A stretch of DNA of 48,067 nucleotides. Source: Streptomyces cellostaticus. Its GTDB lineage: Bacteria; Actinomycetota; Actinomycetes; Streptomycetales; Streptomycetaceae. The notes below the pieces were generated by a model. It did not search any database. It saw only the letters and a program-made list of their open reading frames with translations, and was not told the DNA's origin. The position numbers and the translations under genes are program-made. Shown piece by piece: positions 1 to 8,326 of this stretch (positions are counted from its first letter, which is position 1; each line of letters starts with the position of its first letter). Location: contig NZ_KQ948056.1 of the NCBI RefSeq assembly GCF_001513965.1, positions 1 through 48,067 of the forward strand. The letters run 5' to 3'.

Positions 1-1
1 C

Positions 2-1486
2 ACTAGTCCGGTCCGTGTCTGCGGCTCTGCCCCCTGCCCCTCCCCCCTGGACCGCGTCGTCGCCGTCGCCGCAGGTGGCGGTCACAGCGTGGCGCTGCGC
101 GCGGACGGCACGGTGTGGGCCTGGGGAGTCAACGACCTCGGCCAGGTCGGCGACGGCTCCACCACCAACAGAAACATTCCCGTGCAGGTGTGCGCTACCG
201 GGCAAACCGCGCCCTGCAGCCAATTCCTGACGGGCGTCACCGCCATCGCCGCGGGAGCCTCCCACAGCCTCGCCCTGCGAGGCGACGGCACCGTCGTCGC
301 CTGGGGCTACAACGGTTTCGGTCAGCTCGGCAACGGCACGTTCACCGACAGCACCACGCCGGTTCAGGTCAGCAACCTCGCCAACGTGACCTCCATCGCC
401 GCAGGCACCCGCCACAGCCTGGCTCTGCGAGCCGACGGCAGCGTGCGCGCCTGGGGCTACAACGGTTTCGGTCAGCTCGGCGACGGCACCACCGGCGGTT
501 CCAGCAACACCCCCGTCGTGGTCTCGGTCCTCCTCAACGCGACCTCCATCGCCGCAGGCGGTGACCACAACCTGGCCGCGCGCAACGATGGCAGCGCCCT
601 CGCCTGGGGCTTCAATGGCAACGGTGAACTCGGCGACGGCACGAACACCAACCGCAACGTGCCCACTTCGGTCAGCAACCTCACCAACGTGAAATCCATC
701 GCCGCGGGCGGCAACCACAGCCTGGCTCTGCGAACCGACGGCACCGTGCGTGCCTGGGGGAGTAACGCCTCCGGCCAGCTCGGCAATGGCACCACCAGTA
801 ACGCAAACGTCCCGGTCCAGGTCTGCGACGTCGGGCAGACCGCGCCCTGCTCCGCCTTCCTCGGCGGTATCAGCGCCCTCGCCACCGGCTCGAACGCCAA
901 CCACAGCCTGGCCCTGCGCGCCGCCGGCACCATCCGCGCCTGGGGCGACAACAGCGTCGGCCAGCTCGGCGACGGCACGTTCACCAACAGAACGGTGCCG
1001 GTCCCTGTCTGCACCTACGGCCAGACCGGGGCCTGCAGGTACCTGGACGGCGTGACCGCCATCTCCGCGGGCGGCGGCCACAGCCTGGCCATCACCTCGC
1101 CGCATGCCGACGTGCGCATCGCCCTCAGCGCCAGCCCGGAACCCGTGTCCAACGGCGGCAACCTGACCTACACGGTCACCGTCCGCAACAGCGGGCCGAG
1201 CGCCGCCGAGAACGTGGTGTTCAACGACACCCTCCCCACCAACGTCCGATTCGTCAGCGCCCACCCCAGCAGGGGCAGCTGCCAGGTGCCACCGGCCGGA
1301 TCCACCGACACCGTGACTTGCTCCCTGGGCACTCTCGGCAACGGCGTGTCGACCGCCAACAGCATCGTGGTCACCGTCCGGGCGACCCCGGGCAGCACCG
1401 TCACCAACAGCGCGACCGTGACCAGCAGCACGTCCGACCCGAACCCGACCAACAACTCCGCGACCATCCAGACCCCGGTGAGCTGA
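2..1486 (+). CDS. RCC1-repeat protein with C-terminal DUF11 domain (5' partial)
   Basis: The reading frame is open from the window's first bases, so the true start lies upstream; a GTG at 89 sits inside a repeat and is not the start. Six RCC1 units are visible, each with an HSLALR-DGTVxAWG-GQLGDGT pattern about 50-65 residues apart, and a seventh stops after HSLAIT. They should build a beta-propeller. From about 1110 the protein becomes a DUF11 domain (ASPEPVSNGGNLTYTVTV ... NPTNN), an Ig-like fold of surface and secreted proteins. No sortase signal or membrane anchor follows, so it is probably secreted. Its ligand is unknown. A strong hairpin follows the stop. Confidence 0.88.
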   Translation, partial: TSPVRVCGSAPCPSPLDRVVAVAAGGGHSVALRADGTVWAWGVNDLGQVGDGSTTNRNIPVQVCATGQTAPCSQFLTGVTAIAAGASHSLALRGDGTVVAWGYNGFGQLGNGTFTDSTTPVQVSNLANVTSIAAGTRHSLALRADGSVRAWGYNGFGQLGDGTTGGSSNTPVVVSVLLNATSIAAGGDHNLAARNDGSALAWGFNGNGELGDGTNTNRNVPTSVSNLTNVKSIAAGGNHSLALRTDGTVRAWGSNASGQLGNGTTSNANVPVQVCDVGQTAPCSAFLGGISALATGSNANHSLALRAAGTIRAWGDNSVGQLGDGTFTNRTVPVPVCTYGQTGACRYLDGVTAISAGGGHSLAITSPHADVRIALSASPEPVSNGGNLTYTVTVRNSGPSAAENVVFNDTLPTNVRFVSAHPSRGSCQVPPAGSTDTVTCSLGTLGNGVSTANSIVVTVRATPGSTVTNSATVTSSTSDPNPTNNSATIQTPVS

Positions 1487-1491
1487 CAGGC

Positions 1492-1528
1492 CCACGCCGC
1501 CCTGGGGAGCACCCCCAGGGCGGCGTGG
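1492..1528 (+). terminator. Rho-independent-type hairpin after the RCC1 gene
   Basis: A perfect 16-bp inverted repeat (CCACGCCGCCCTGGGG at 1492-1507 and its complement at 1513-1528) with a 5-nt loop begins six bases after the TGA. No T-run follows, which is usual for Streptomyces terminators. Confidence 0.85.
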
Positions 1529-1600
1529 CCGCAGACCCAGGACGTGTCCGGGATCACACCACAGCGCGCCGGGGTTCGGAATGCGGGGCACCGCGGGGCG

Positions 1601-1634
1601 GTTTACTTAAGAAGGTGCACCAATGCGTGTGCAC
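1601..1634 (+). promoter_or_regulatory. Candidate promoter/operator region of the OYE gene
   Basis: In a GC-rich gap, the AT-rich TTTACTTAAGAAGG stretch carries the palindrome CTTAAG. It is followed by two GTGCAC hexamers (1615-1620 and 1629-1634) set 14 bp apart. OYE genes are often controlled by a nearby HxlR, TetR or MarR repressor; none is adjacent here. That this is the operator is inference. Confidence 0.35.
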
Positions 1635-1677
1635 ATACCACTCGGTTAACGCAGCCGTCTCACGAGGAGCCCCCCAC

Positions 1678-2805
1678 GTGACCGTCACCACGCCCCCCGC
1701 CTCCCGCGCGGCCCAGATCCTCTCCCGGCCGATCGCGCTCAACGGACTCACCGTCCCGAACCGGATCGCGATGGCCCCGATGACCCGCATGTTCTCCCCG
1801 GGCGGCATCCCCGGCGAGGACGTGGTGTCGTACTACGCCCGCCGCGCCGCCGCCGGCGTCGGCCTGATCGTCACCGAGGGCACCTACGTCGGCCACGAGT
1901 CGGCCGGCCAGAGCGACCGCGTGCCCCGGTTCCACGGCGAGGAGCAGCTGGCGGGCTGGGCGAAGGTCGCCGAGGAGGTGCACGCGGCGGGCGGCACGAT
2001 CGTCCCGCAGCTGTGGCACATCGGCATGGTCCGCAACGCGGGCGACCCGCCGTTCGCGGACGCTCCCGCGATCGGCCCGTCCGGCCTCGTCACCGAGGGC
2101 GCCGAGCCCACCGGCAAGGCCATGACCCAGCAGGACCTTGACGACGTCATCGCCGCGTTCGCCGAGGCCGCTGCCGCCGCCGAGCGCATAGGCTTCGACG
2201 GCGTCGAGCTGCACGGCGCGCACGGCTACCTCCTCGACCAGTTCCTGTGGGCGGGCACCAACCGCCGCACGGACGCGTACGGCGGCGACCCGGTGGCCCG
2301 CGCCAAGTTCGCTGCGGAGATCGTCGCGGCGGTCCGTGAGGCGGTGTCCCCCGAGTTCCCGATCCTCTTCCGCTACTCGCAGTGGAAGCAGCAGGACTAC
2401 AACGCCCGCCTCGCCGAGACCCCCGAGGAGCTGGAGGCGATCCTCAGCCCGCTGGCCGCCGCCGGCGTCGACGTCTTCCACGCCTCCACCCGCCGCTACT
2501 GGCTCCCCGAGTTCGACGGCTCCGACCTCAACCTCGCGGGCTGGACCAAGAAGCTCACCGGCAAGCAGGTCATCAGCGTCGGCTCGGTCGGTCTCGACGG
2601 CGACTTCGTCAACGCCTTCAAGGGCGAGGGCTCCCCGGTCCAGGGCATCGACAACCTCCTGGACCGCCTGGAGGCCGAGGAGTTCGACATGGTCGCCGTC
2701 GGCCGCGCGCTGCTCCAGGACCCCGAGTGGGCGGCCAAGGTGCTCGCCGACCGCTACGACGAGCTGAAGCCGTACGACGCGGCGGCGGTCAAGACGCTGA
2801 GCTGA
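1678..2805 (+). CDS. NADH:flavin oxidoreductase, Old Yellow Enzyme family
   Basis: 375 aa. A cytosolic FMN-dependent ene-reductase of the OYE family, expected to reduce activated C=C bonds of alpha,beta-unsaturated carbonyls with NAD(P)H. The frame is open further upstream, but the GTG at 1678 follows GAGGAG and begins the conserved N-terminus (LSRPIALNGLTVPNRIAMAP). The substrate-binding HxxH pair is seen as H179-G-A-H182 in VELHGAHGYLLDQFL, with Tyr184 as likely proton donor. The C-terminal phosphate-binding end is intact (DMVAVGRALLQDPEWAAKV). It is a stand-alone gene after a terminator with its own AT-rich promoter. The natural substrate cannot be read from sequence. Confidence 0.92.
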   Translation: MTVTTPPASRAAQILSRPIALNGLTVPNRIAMAPMTRMFSPGGIPGEDVVSYYARRAAAGVGLIVTEGTYVGHESAGQSDRVPRFHGEEQLAGWAKVAEEVHAAGGTIVPQLWHIGMVRNAGDPPFADAPAIGPSGLVTEGAEPTGKAMTQQDLDDVIAAFAEAAAAAERIGFDGVELHGAHGYLLDQFLWAGTNRRTDAYGGDPVARAKFAAEIVAAVREAVSPEFPILFRYSQWKQQDYNARLAETPEELEAILSPLAAAGVDVFHASTRRYWLPEFDGSDLNLAGWTKKLTGKQVISVGSVGLDGDFVNAFKGEGSPVQGIDNLLDRLEAEEFDMVAVGRALLQDPEWAAKVLADRYDELKPYDAAAVKTLS

Positions 2806-2806
2806 A

Positions 2807-2854
2807 CCGGTCGGGATTCCCCGCCGGTCGGGATTCCGAATCGGCCGGGATTCG
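2807..2854 (+). repeat. Three tandem copies of a 17-bp GGGATTC repeat
   Basis: Copies start at 2807, 2824 and 2841: CCGGTCGGGATTCC, CCGGTCGGGATTCC, TCGGCCGGGATTCG. The last overlaps GAATCGGCCGGGATTC (2838-2853), whose exact reverse complement recurs at 5814-5829. It lies between the OYE stop and the carboxylesterase start and could be an operator cluster or a mobile short repeat. Confidence 0.75.
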
Positions 2855-2908
2855 CGGGCACTTGTGACCGTTGCGGAGCGTTCTTCTGATGACCAGTGAG
2901 GAGCGAGC

Positions 2909-4465
2909 ATGACGACGAGCGAGTCCCAGGCCCCGGCGACCGAGACCGCCGGACCCGTGGTGCGTACTGCCTCTGGGGCAGTGCGCGGCCTCCACGAGGA
3001 CGGTCTGGCGGTCTTCCGGGGCATCCCCTTCGCCGAACCGCCCGTCGGCGAGGCCCGTTTCCAGGCCCCGCGCCCCGCCCGGCCCTGGGACGGCACCCGG
3101 GAGGCGTACGCGTTCGGCCCGCCACCCCCGCAGGAGCCCGGCCTCCAGGGCCGTAAGGGCGCCCCGGCGCCGGGCCCGACGGGCGACGACTGGCTCACGG
3201 TCAACGTCTGGACCCCCGACCCCGACCCGTCGTCCGCCCGCCCGGTGATGGTGTGGATCTACGGCGGCGCCTACAAACTGGGCCACGCCGGCCAGCCGGG
3301 CTACGACGCCCGGCACATCGCCAAAGATGGCGATGTCGTGGTCGTCACCTTCAACTACCGCGTGGGCATGGAGGGTTTCGCCCGTCTCGACGGCGCCCCG
3401 GCGAACCGGGGACTGCTGGACCAGGTGGCGGCCCTCGAGTGGGTGCGGGCGAACATCGCGGCGTTCGGCGGCGATCCGGAGCAGGTCACCGTCTTCGGCG
3501 AGTCGGCCGGAGCGGGGTCGGTGGCCTCGCTGCTGGCGATGCCGAGAGCCCGCGGCCTGTTCCGGCGGGCGGTGGCGCAGAGCGTGCCGGGCACGTACTT
3601 CTCCGACGCGCTCGCGCGCGACATGGCGGCGGCCCTCGCGGCCGAGGCGGGCCGCCGGCCGACCGCGGCCGACCTGGCGGCGGTGGACCCCCGCCGGCTC
3701 ACCGACGCGAGCCAGTCTCTGGGCGCCAAGATGCTCCAGTACACGGACCGCTGGGGCCAGGCGGCGCCCACGGTCACGCCGTTCTCCCCGGTCGTCGACG
3801 GCGATGTCCTGCCCACCACCCCCTGGCAGGCCCTCGCCGCGGGTGCGGCCAGGGACGTGGACCTCCTGGTCGGCCACAACCGTGACGAGTTCCGCCTGTT
3901 CCTGGCCCTGGGCGGCATGCTCGGCAAGATCACGGAGGACCAGCTGTCGGGCGCCCTGCGGCTGCTGGCCCCGGGCGGCGAGGCGGGCGAGCGAGCCTAC
4001 CGCGCGGCCTTCCCCGACGACACCCCCACCGACCTGTACGAACGCGTGCAGACCGACTGGCTGTTCGCGATGCCGTCCCTGCACCTCGCCGAGGCCCAGC
4101 GGGCGGGCGGCGGCAGCGCGCACGTCTACGAACTGGCCTGGGCGACACCCGGTAACAGCGGCGTCCTGGGTGCCTGCCACGGCCTGGACATCCCCCTGCT
4201 CTTCGGCACGTTCCACGCCGACCTGGGGGTCCTGCTCTTCGCTGGGGTGGACATACCCGCCGAGGCACAGGAGCTGTCCGCCCGCTTCCGCCGCTCGTGG
4301 ACGGCGTTCGCCCGGACCGGCGACCCGGGGTGGCCGGCCTACGACACCGGGGAACGCCTGGTGCAGGTGCTGGACACGGAGCCGACGGTCACGGCGTATC
4401 CGAGGGAGACCAGCAGGCGCATATGGGAGGGGTACGAATTCCTTCCCTTGCCGCTGCTGGCCTAG
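2909..4465 (+). CDS. Carboxylesterase type B
   Basis: 518 aa, full family length, cytosolic (no signal peptide). An alpha/beta-hydrolase hydrolysing carboxylic esters. The nucleophile elbow GESAG places the catalytic serine at about residue 199. The oxyanion-hole segment is YGGAY near 118-122, and the acid and histidine fit E327 (GHNRDEF) and H424 (ACHGLDIPLLFG). The start is ATG after GAGGAGCGAGC. Its stop overlaps the stop of the convergent gene (CTAG at 4462-4465). p-Nitrobenzyl-esterase-like activity is plausible, but the physiological substrate is unknown. Confidence 0.93.
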   Translation: MTTSESQAPATETAGPVVRTASGAVRGLHEDGLAVFRGIPFAEPPVGEARFQAPRPARPWDGTREAYAFGPPPPQEPGLQGRKGAPAPGPTGDDWLTVNVWTPDPDPSSARPVMVWIYGGAYKLGHAGQPGYDARHIAKDGDVVVVTFNYRVGMEGFARLDGAPANRGLLDQVAALEWVRANIAAFGGDPEQVTVFGESAGAGSVASLLAMPRARGLFRRAVAQSVPGTYFSDALARDMAAALAAEAGRRPTAADLAAVDPRRLTDASQSLGAKMLQYTDRWGQAAPTVTPFSPVVDGDVLPTTPWQALAAGAARDVDLLVGHNRDEFRLFLALGGMLGKITEDQLSGALRLLAPGGEAGERAYRAAFPDDTPTDLYERVQTDWLFAMPSLHLAEAQRAGGGSAHVYELAWATPGNSGVLGACHGLDIPLLFGTFHADLGVLLFAGVDIPAEAQELSARFRRSWTAFARTGDPGWPAYDTGERLVQVLDTEPTVTAYPRETSRRIWEGYEFLPLPLLA

Positions 4466-5034
4466 AGGTTGCCCATGGGCTCGATGTCGACCTGGACGGG
4501 CGTGCCCCAGATCCGCAGCACCTCATAGTCGGTGAACTCGTGCACGAGCCGGTACGCCATGGCGGGCCGGGACCCGCGCCGCTGAGCGGCCAGATACGCC
4601 TCGGCCTCCCGCCGGTCCCGCCGGGGCGTGCCGCACAGCTGCCACTCGTGCCCGTTCCACGCCTCCGGCAGCCACCGCTGCTGGGGCTGCGGACGGTCGG
4701 CGCGGACGCCGTACCGGGAAGGGGCGGTGGCGACTGGTTCCACGGCCTGCGGCCGGCTGCCCTGGAACTCCGAGCGGCGGGCGGCCCGGCGCCTGGTCTC
4801 GCAGAGCAGACACAGATCGGGGGCGCTCTCGTCGACGGGTCCCTGCGGATGCTCGGGGCACCGGGTCGCGGGCGCGCCGGCCCCGACGCTCTCCTCCAGC
4901 AGGTCGAGGGCTCGCCGCAGATCGGCCTTGACCTCGTGCAGCCGGGCGTCCGGGGTGTCGGCGGTGAGGGCCTCCCCGTGCTCCCCGAGCAGCCGGAGGG
5001 CTCGGCCGAGGGCAGTGAGCTGGGCGTGATTCAT
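4462..5034 (-). CDS. Conserved hypothetical protein with Cys/His cluster
   Basis: 190 aa, family not named with confidence. The start is taken at the internal ATG (MNHAQLTALGRALRLLGEHGE) because upstream sequence overlaps the divergent gene's promoter and is Arg-rich nonsense. Residues 1-50 look helical and charged. A CPEH ... CLLC pair about 20 residues apart could bind a metal. The C-terminal half is a mixed fold ending in a Val/Asp/Ile-rich strand. It is divergent from the methyltransferase gene, with 112 bp between starts. No function assigned. Confidence 0.75.
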   Translation of the reverse strand: MNHAQLTALGRALRLLGEHGEALTADTPDARLHEVKADLRRALDLLEESVGAGAPATRCPEHPQGPVDESAPDLCLLCETRRRAARRSEFQGSRPQAVEPVATAPSRYGVRADRPQPQQRWLPEAWNGHEWQLCGTPRRDRREAEAYLAAQRRGSRPAMAYRLVHEFTDYEVLRIWGTPVQVDIEPMGNL

Positions 5035-5146
5035 GTCGGCCTGCGCAGTCCTTGAGTTCCTCGTGGTCCTTGAGTCCCGCCGGGTCCCGTGTGAAATCGA
5101 TGGTACTGAGTCACCCGGCCTGCGGCGCCCGTGCTGGACTGGGGCC

Positions 5147-5815
5147 GTGACGACGACCTTCACAGCCCGCCTCCTCGCCGCTCTGCACCGCTTCAACGCC
5201 GCGTACCCGTGGTCGCACAACGCGCACTACCACCCCTGGCTGCTGCGGCAGTTGCCCCGCCGCATCGGAACCGCGCTGGACGTGGGCTGCGGCAGCGGCG
5301 ATCTGGCGCGGCTGCTGGCCGCACGGGCCGAGGCCGTGCACGGCGTCGACGCGGACCGGGAGATCCTGGAGCGCGCACGGGAGGCGACCGCCCCCTGCGC
5401 CCCTGTCACCTACACCCTGGCCGAGGCCCCGCACGCTCTCCCCGCCGGCCCCTACGACGTCATCACCTGTGTCGCGGTACTCCACCACCTCCCCTTCGCC
5501 GACAGCCTGGCCCGCTTCCGGGAGGAGCTGGCCCCGGGCGGGACCCTGGTCGTCGTCGGCTGCGCCCGGGCCGAGACCCTCGGGGACCATGCGCTCGCCC
5601 TGCTCGCCGTGCCCCTGAACGCGGCCATGGGCTGGCTGAAGAACCGCGGGCGACCCCGGCCCATGCCCCTCTCCATGACCGCCCCCACCCGCGTCCCCGA
5701 GATGACCTTCACCGAGATATCCCGCGAGGCCCGCCGTCTCCTCCCCGGCGCCCGCCTGCACCGCCGTCTCTTCTGGCGCTACACCCTCGTGTGGCGGGCC
5801 GCTGCCGCCCGCTGA
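5147..5815 (+). CDS. Class I SAM-dependent methyltransferase
   Basis: 222 aa. SAM-binding motif I is ALDVGCGSGDLARLL near residues 43-57, followed by the acidic GVDAD strand and a VAVLHHL segment typical of small-molecule methyltransferases. The start is GTG at 5147, just ahead of TTTFTARLLAALHRFNAAYPWSHNAHYHPWL. The C-terminal third (PLSMTAPTRVPEMTFTEI) fits a substrate lid. Substrate unknown. It converges on the PTS gene. Confidence 0.9.
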   Translation: MTTTFTARLLAALHRFNAAYPWSHNAHYHPWLLRQLPRRIGTALDVGCGSGDLARLLAARAEAVHGVDADREILERAREATAPCAPVTYTLAEAPHALPAGPYDVITCVAVLHHLPFADSLARFREELAPGGTLVVVGCARAETLGDHALALLAVPLNAAMGWLKNRGRPRPMPLSMTAPTRVPEMTFTEISREARRLLPGARLHRRLFWRYTLVWRAAAAR

Positions 5816-5829
5816 ATCCCGGCCGATTC
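5814..5829 (-). repeat. Inverted second copy of the 16-bp GAATCGGCCGGGATTC element
   Basis: Reads GAATCCCGGCCGATTC on the plus strand, the exact reverse complement of 2838-2853, and overlaps the methyltransferase stop codon. The arms GAATC/GATTC make it a quasi-palindrome. Confidence 0.6.
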
Positions 5830-5870
5830 CGGCTCCGGGCAGTCAGCGGCGGGCTGGGTGCGGTGGTGCG

Positions 5871-7271
5871 TCAGGCAGAGTCGGTCGTAGGGGGCCTGCG
5901 GGCGAAGCCGAAGGCGTATGTCGCCGCGAAGCCCACCGCGTAGCCGGTGAGCAGCCCGCCGGCGTAGACGGCCGCCGTCACCCCAGGCCCCCGGTTCCCC
6001 GCCAGCAGCGGGAACAGGGCCCAGCCCGACGGGCCGATGGCCGTCGCCCCGACCTTGTCACCGAGCATCGCGAAGAAACCGACGAAGGCCCCGCCGGCCG
6101 CTCCGCCCGCGCAGGCCGTCACGAACGGCCGGCCCAGCGGCAGGGACACCCCGTAGATGAGGGGCTCGCCCACGCCCAGCAGGCCCGCCGGGAGCGCCGA
6201 CCTGATCGTCGTACGCAACGACGTGTCGTGGCGCAGGCGGATGTACACCGCGAGGGCCGCGCCGACCTGGCCCGCGCCCGCCATGGCCAGCAGGGGGAGC
6301 AGCACCGTGTAGCCCTGCTGTTCGATGAGGGTGGTGTGGATCGGGATCAGGGCCTGGTGCAGGCCCAGCATCACCAGGGGCAGGAACAGGCCGCCCAGGA
6401 TCAGCCCGGCGAAGGCGCCGGTCGTCGTCAGGAGCCAGTTGGCCGCCGTACCGATGCCGGAGGCGACCGCGCCGGCCGCGTACATCAGGCCGTACAGAGT
6501 GACCAGGCCCGAGACGAGGACGGTCACGGCCGGGGTCAGCAGGACGTCCAGCGCGCCCGGCACCCGGCCCCGGCACCACTTCTCCACCCGCGTGGCCAGC
6601 AGGGCCGCCGCAAGCGCACCGAGCACCCCACCCTGCCCGGCGGCCAGGTGGACGCCGAAGGCCGTCACCTTCGCCACACCGGGATACACGACCACGGCCG
6701 CCACCGCCCCGCCCAGCACGGGTGTGCCGCCGAACTCCTTCGCCGTGTTGTACCCGACGAACACCGCGATCAGCGCCATGAAGGCGGAGGCGACGGCGGT
6801 CAGCGCGGGGGTCAGGCCGGGCAGCCACCCCGCGTTCAGCAGCAGGCCGTTGAGGCCGGCGAGGATGCCGCAGCCGATCAGGGCGGGGATGAGCGGCACG
6901 AAGACGGCCGCGATGCGGCGCAGGGCGGTCTTCAGCGGGGTGGCGTTGCGCTGCCGGATCCGCTCCTTCACCTCGGCGCCCCGATCGGTCACCGCTCCGG
7001 GCGCCGCGGCGACCCGGGCCGCCACCTCCGCCGTGACCGCGCCGACCACACCCGGCCCGAGGACGACCTGGTACGACGACCCGTCGGCCACCACCAGCCC
7101 CAGCACGCCGGGCACCGCCCGCAGCCCCGCCTCGTCCACCGCCCCCGGGTCGGCGACGGTCAGCCGCAGGCGGGTCATGCAGTGGTGGACGGAGGTGACG
7201 TTCGCGGGGCCGCCGGCCCGGGCGAGGATCGCGGCGGCGGTGGCGGCACTCGTGACGGGGTCGTTGCGCAC
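5871..7271 (-). CDS. murP: PTS transporter EIIBC, probably MurNAc/GlcNAc type
   Basis: 466 aa. An EIIB domain (about residues 1-85) carries the phosphorylated cysteine in VHHCMTRLRL (about C31); a long EIIC membrane domain follows from about 105 with many hydrophobic helices and the EIIC signature GVGEPLIYGVSLPLGRPF. No EIIA domain is present, so phosphate must come from another EIIA. The GTG start is 16 bp after the murQ stop, which together with MurQ's function suggests N-acetylmuramic acid as substrate. A sucrose- or glucoside-type EIIBC is the alternative. Last gene of the murR-murQ-murP unit. Confidence 0.8.
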   Translation of the reverse strand: MRNDPVTSAATAAAILARAGGPANVTSVHHCMTRLRLTVADPGAVDEAGLRAVPGVLGLVVADGSSYQVVLGPGVVGAVTAEVAARVAAAPGAVTDRGAEVKERIRQRNATPLKTALRRIAAVFVPLIPALIGCGILAGLNGLLLNAGWLPGLTPALTAVASAFMALIAVFVGYNTAKEFGGTPVLGGAVAAVVVYPGVAKVTAFGVHLAAGQGGVLGALAAALLATRVEKWCRGRVPGALDVLLTPAVTVLVSGLVTLYGLMYAAGAVASGIGTAANWLLTTTGAFAGLILGGLFLPLVMLGLHQALIPIHTTLIEQQGYTVLLPLLAMAGAGQVGAALAVYIRLRHDTSLRTTIRSALPAGLLGVGEPLIYGVSLPLGRPFVTACAGGAAGGAFVGFFAMLGDKVGATAIGPSGWALFPLLAGNRGPGVTAAVYAGGLLTGYAVGFAATYAFGFARRPPTTDSA

Positions 7272-7287
7272 ATGCCGAGCGTGCGGG

Positions 7288-8217
7288 TCAGGTGCCCGCG
7301 ACCGCCAGCGCGGCACGCAGATGTCCGCCGGACTCCTCCAGAAGGCGGGCGGCCGTCGGGCCGTCGACATCGGCGAGGAGGGCCAGGACGGCGTTCTTCA
7401 CCTCGCCGCCCGTCTCGGTGAGCGCCTTGTCGACCTCCTCGTCGGAGGCTCCCGTGGCAAGGGCGACGATGCGGCGGGAGCGGGCCCGGAGCTTGTCGTT
7501 GGAGGCGCGCACGTCGACCATCAGGTTCCCGTACGTCTTGCCGAGCCGGATCATCGTGATCGTCGACAGCATGTTGAGCACCAGCTTCTGCGCCGTACCC
7601 GCCTTCAGCCGCGTCGACCCGGTGAGCAGCTCGGGCCCGACGACGACTTCGATGCCGTGCTCGGCGGCGGCCGCGAGCGCGCTGTGCTCGTTGCAGGCCA
7701 GGCCGACGGTCAGGGCACCCAGGGCGCGGGCGTACTCCACGGCGCCGACGGCGTACGGGGTGCGGCCGGAGGCGGAGATGCCGACGACGGTGTCGTCCGG
7801 GGTGAGCTTGAGCGCGTCCAGGTCCCGGCCGGCCAGCTCCCTGGAGTCCTCGGCACCCTCGACCGAGGTGACCATCGCCTCGGGCCCGCCCGCGATCAGG
7901 CCGACCACCTGGGCCGGGTCGGTGTTGAAGGTGGGCGGGCACTCGGAGGCGTCGAGCACGCCGAGCCGGCCGGCGGTGCCGGCACCGGCGTACACCAGCC
8001 GCCCCCCGCGCGCCATGCGCTCGGCCACGGCATCGACGGCGGCGGCGATCTGCGGCAGCCGCGCGGCGACGGCGGCGGCCACACCCGCATCCTCACCGTT
8101 CATGAGGCGGGCGATCTCGAGGGTGGAAAGCTGATCGATCTCGGCGAGCTCAGGCCGAAAGGCTTCGGTGGTGAGGGAGGCAAGCTCGGCTTGGAGCCGA
8201 CGGGGGCTGGAGGTCAT
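7288..8217 (-). CDS. murQ: N-acetylmuramic acid 6-phosphate etherase
   Basis: 309 aa, normal length. Cleaves the lactyl ether of MurNAc-6-P to give GlcNAc-6-P and D-lactate in cell-wall recycling. Family landmarks: N-terminal TEAFRPELAEIDQLSTLEIARLMN, the SIS sugar-phosphate fold with YAGAGTAGRLGVLDASECPPTF (includes a catalytic-type Glu), VEGAEDS, and GISASGRTPYAVGAV. The C-terminal tail resembles a UBA-like helical segment. The ATG start has GGAAAGAG about ten bases ahead. Product GlcNAc-6-P would enter the DasR/NagA aminosugar pathway. Confidence 0.95.
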   Translation of the reverse strand: MTSSPRRLQAELASLTTEAFRPELAEIDQLSTLEIARLMNGEDAGVAAAVAARLPQIAAAVDAVAERMARGGRLVYAGAGTAGRLGVLDASECPPTFNTDPAQVVGLIAGGPEAMVTSVEGAEDSRELAGRDLDALKLTPDDTVVGISASGRTPYAVGAVEYARALGALTVGLACNEHSALAAAAEHGIEVVVGPELLTGSTRLKAGTAQKLVLNMLSTITMIRLGKTYGNLMVDVRASNDKLRARSRRIVALATGASDEEVDKALTETGGEVKNAVLALLADVDGPTAARLLEESGGHLRAALAVAGT

Positions 8218-8257
8218 GGGGGGCGGCTCTTTCCAGTTCAGGGCAGGTCAACTCCCT

Positions 8258-8311
8258 ATGGGCGCGGGGAACTGCGTGACAAGCCACAACAAACCCGCAG
8301 ATCCCCACAAC
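8258..8311. repeat. Dispersed Streptomyces intergenic repeat
   Basis: The segment around GCGCGGGGAACTGCGTGACAA followed by GCCACAACAAACCCGCAG matches, from memory, a short repeat common between Streptomyces genes. It sits in the 109-bp murR-murQ gap. Function unknown. Confidence 0.5.
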
Positions 8312-8326
8312 ACTCGGTCCTACGGT

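Noticed and set aside
1318..1677. Long upstream extension of the Old Yellow Enzyme frame
   Set aside because: It overlaps the RCC1 gene and a terminator, is Arg/Gln-rich nonsense, and the GTG at 1678 has a good ribosome site.
1660..3204. Long minus-strand open frame over the OYE gene
   Set aside because: It is the antisense shadow of a high-GC gene: Arg/Ala/Gly-rich, no domain, and the plus-strand product is a clear enzyme.
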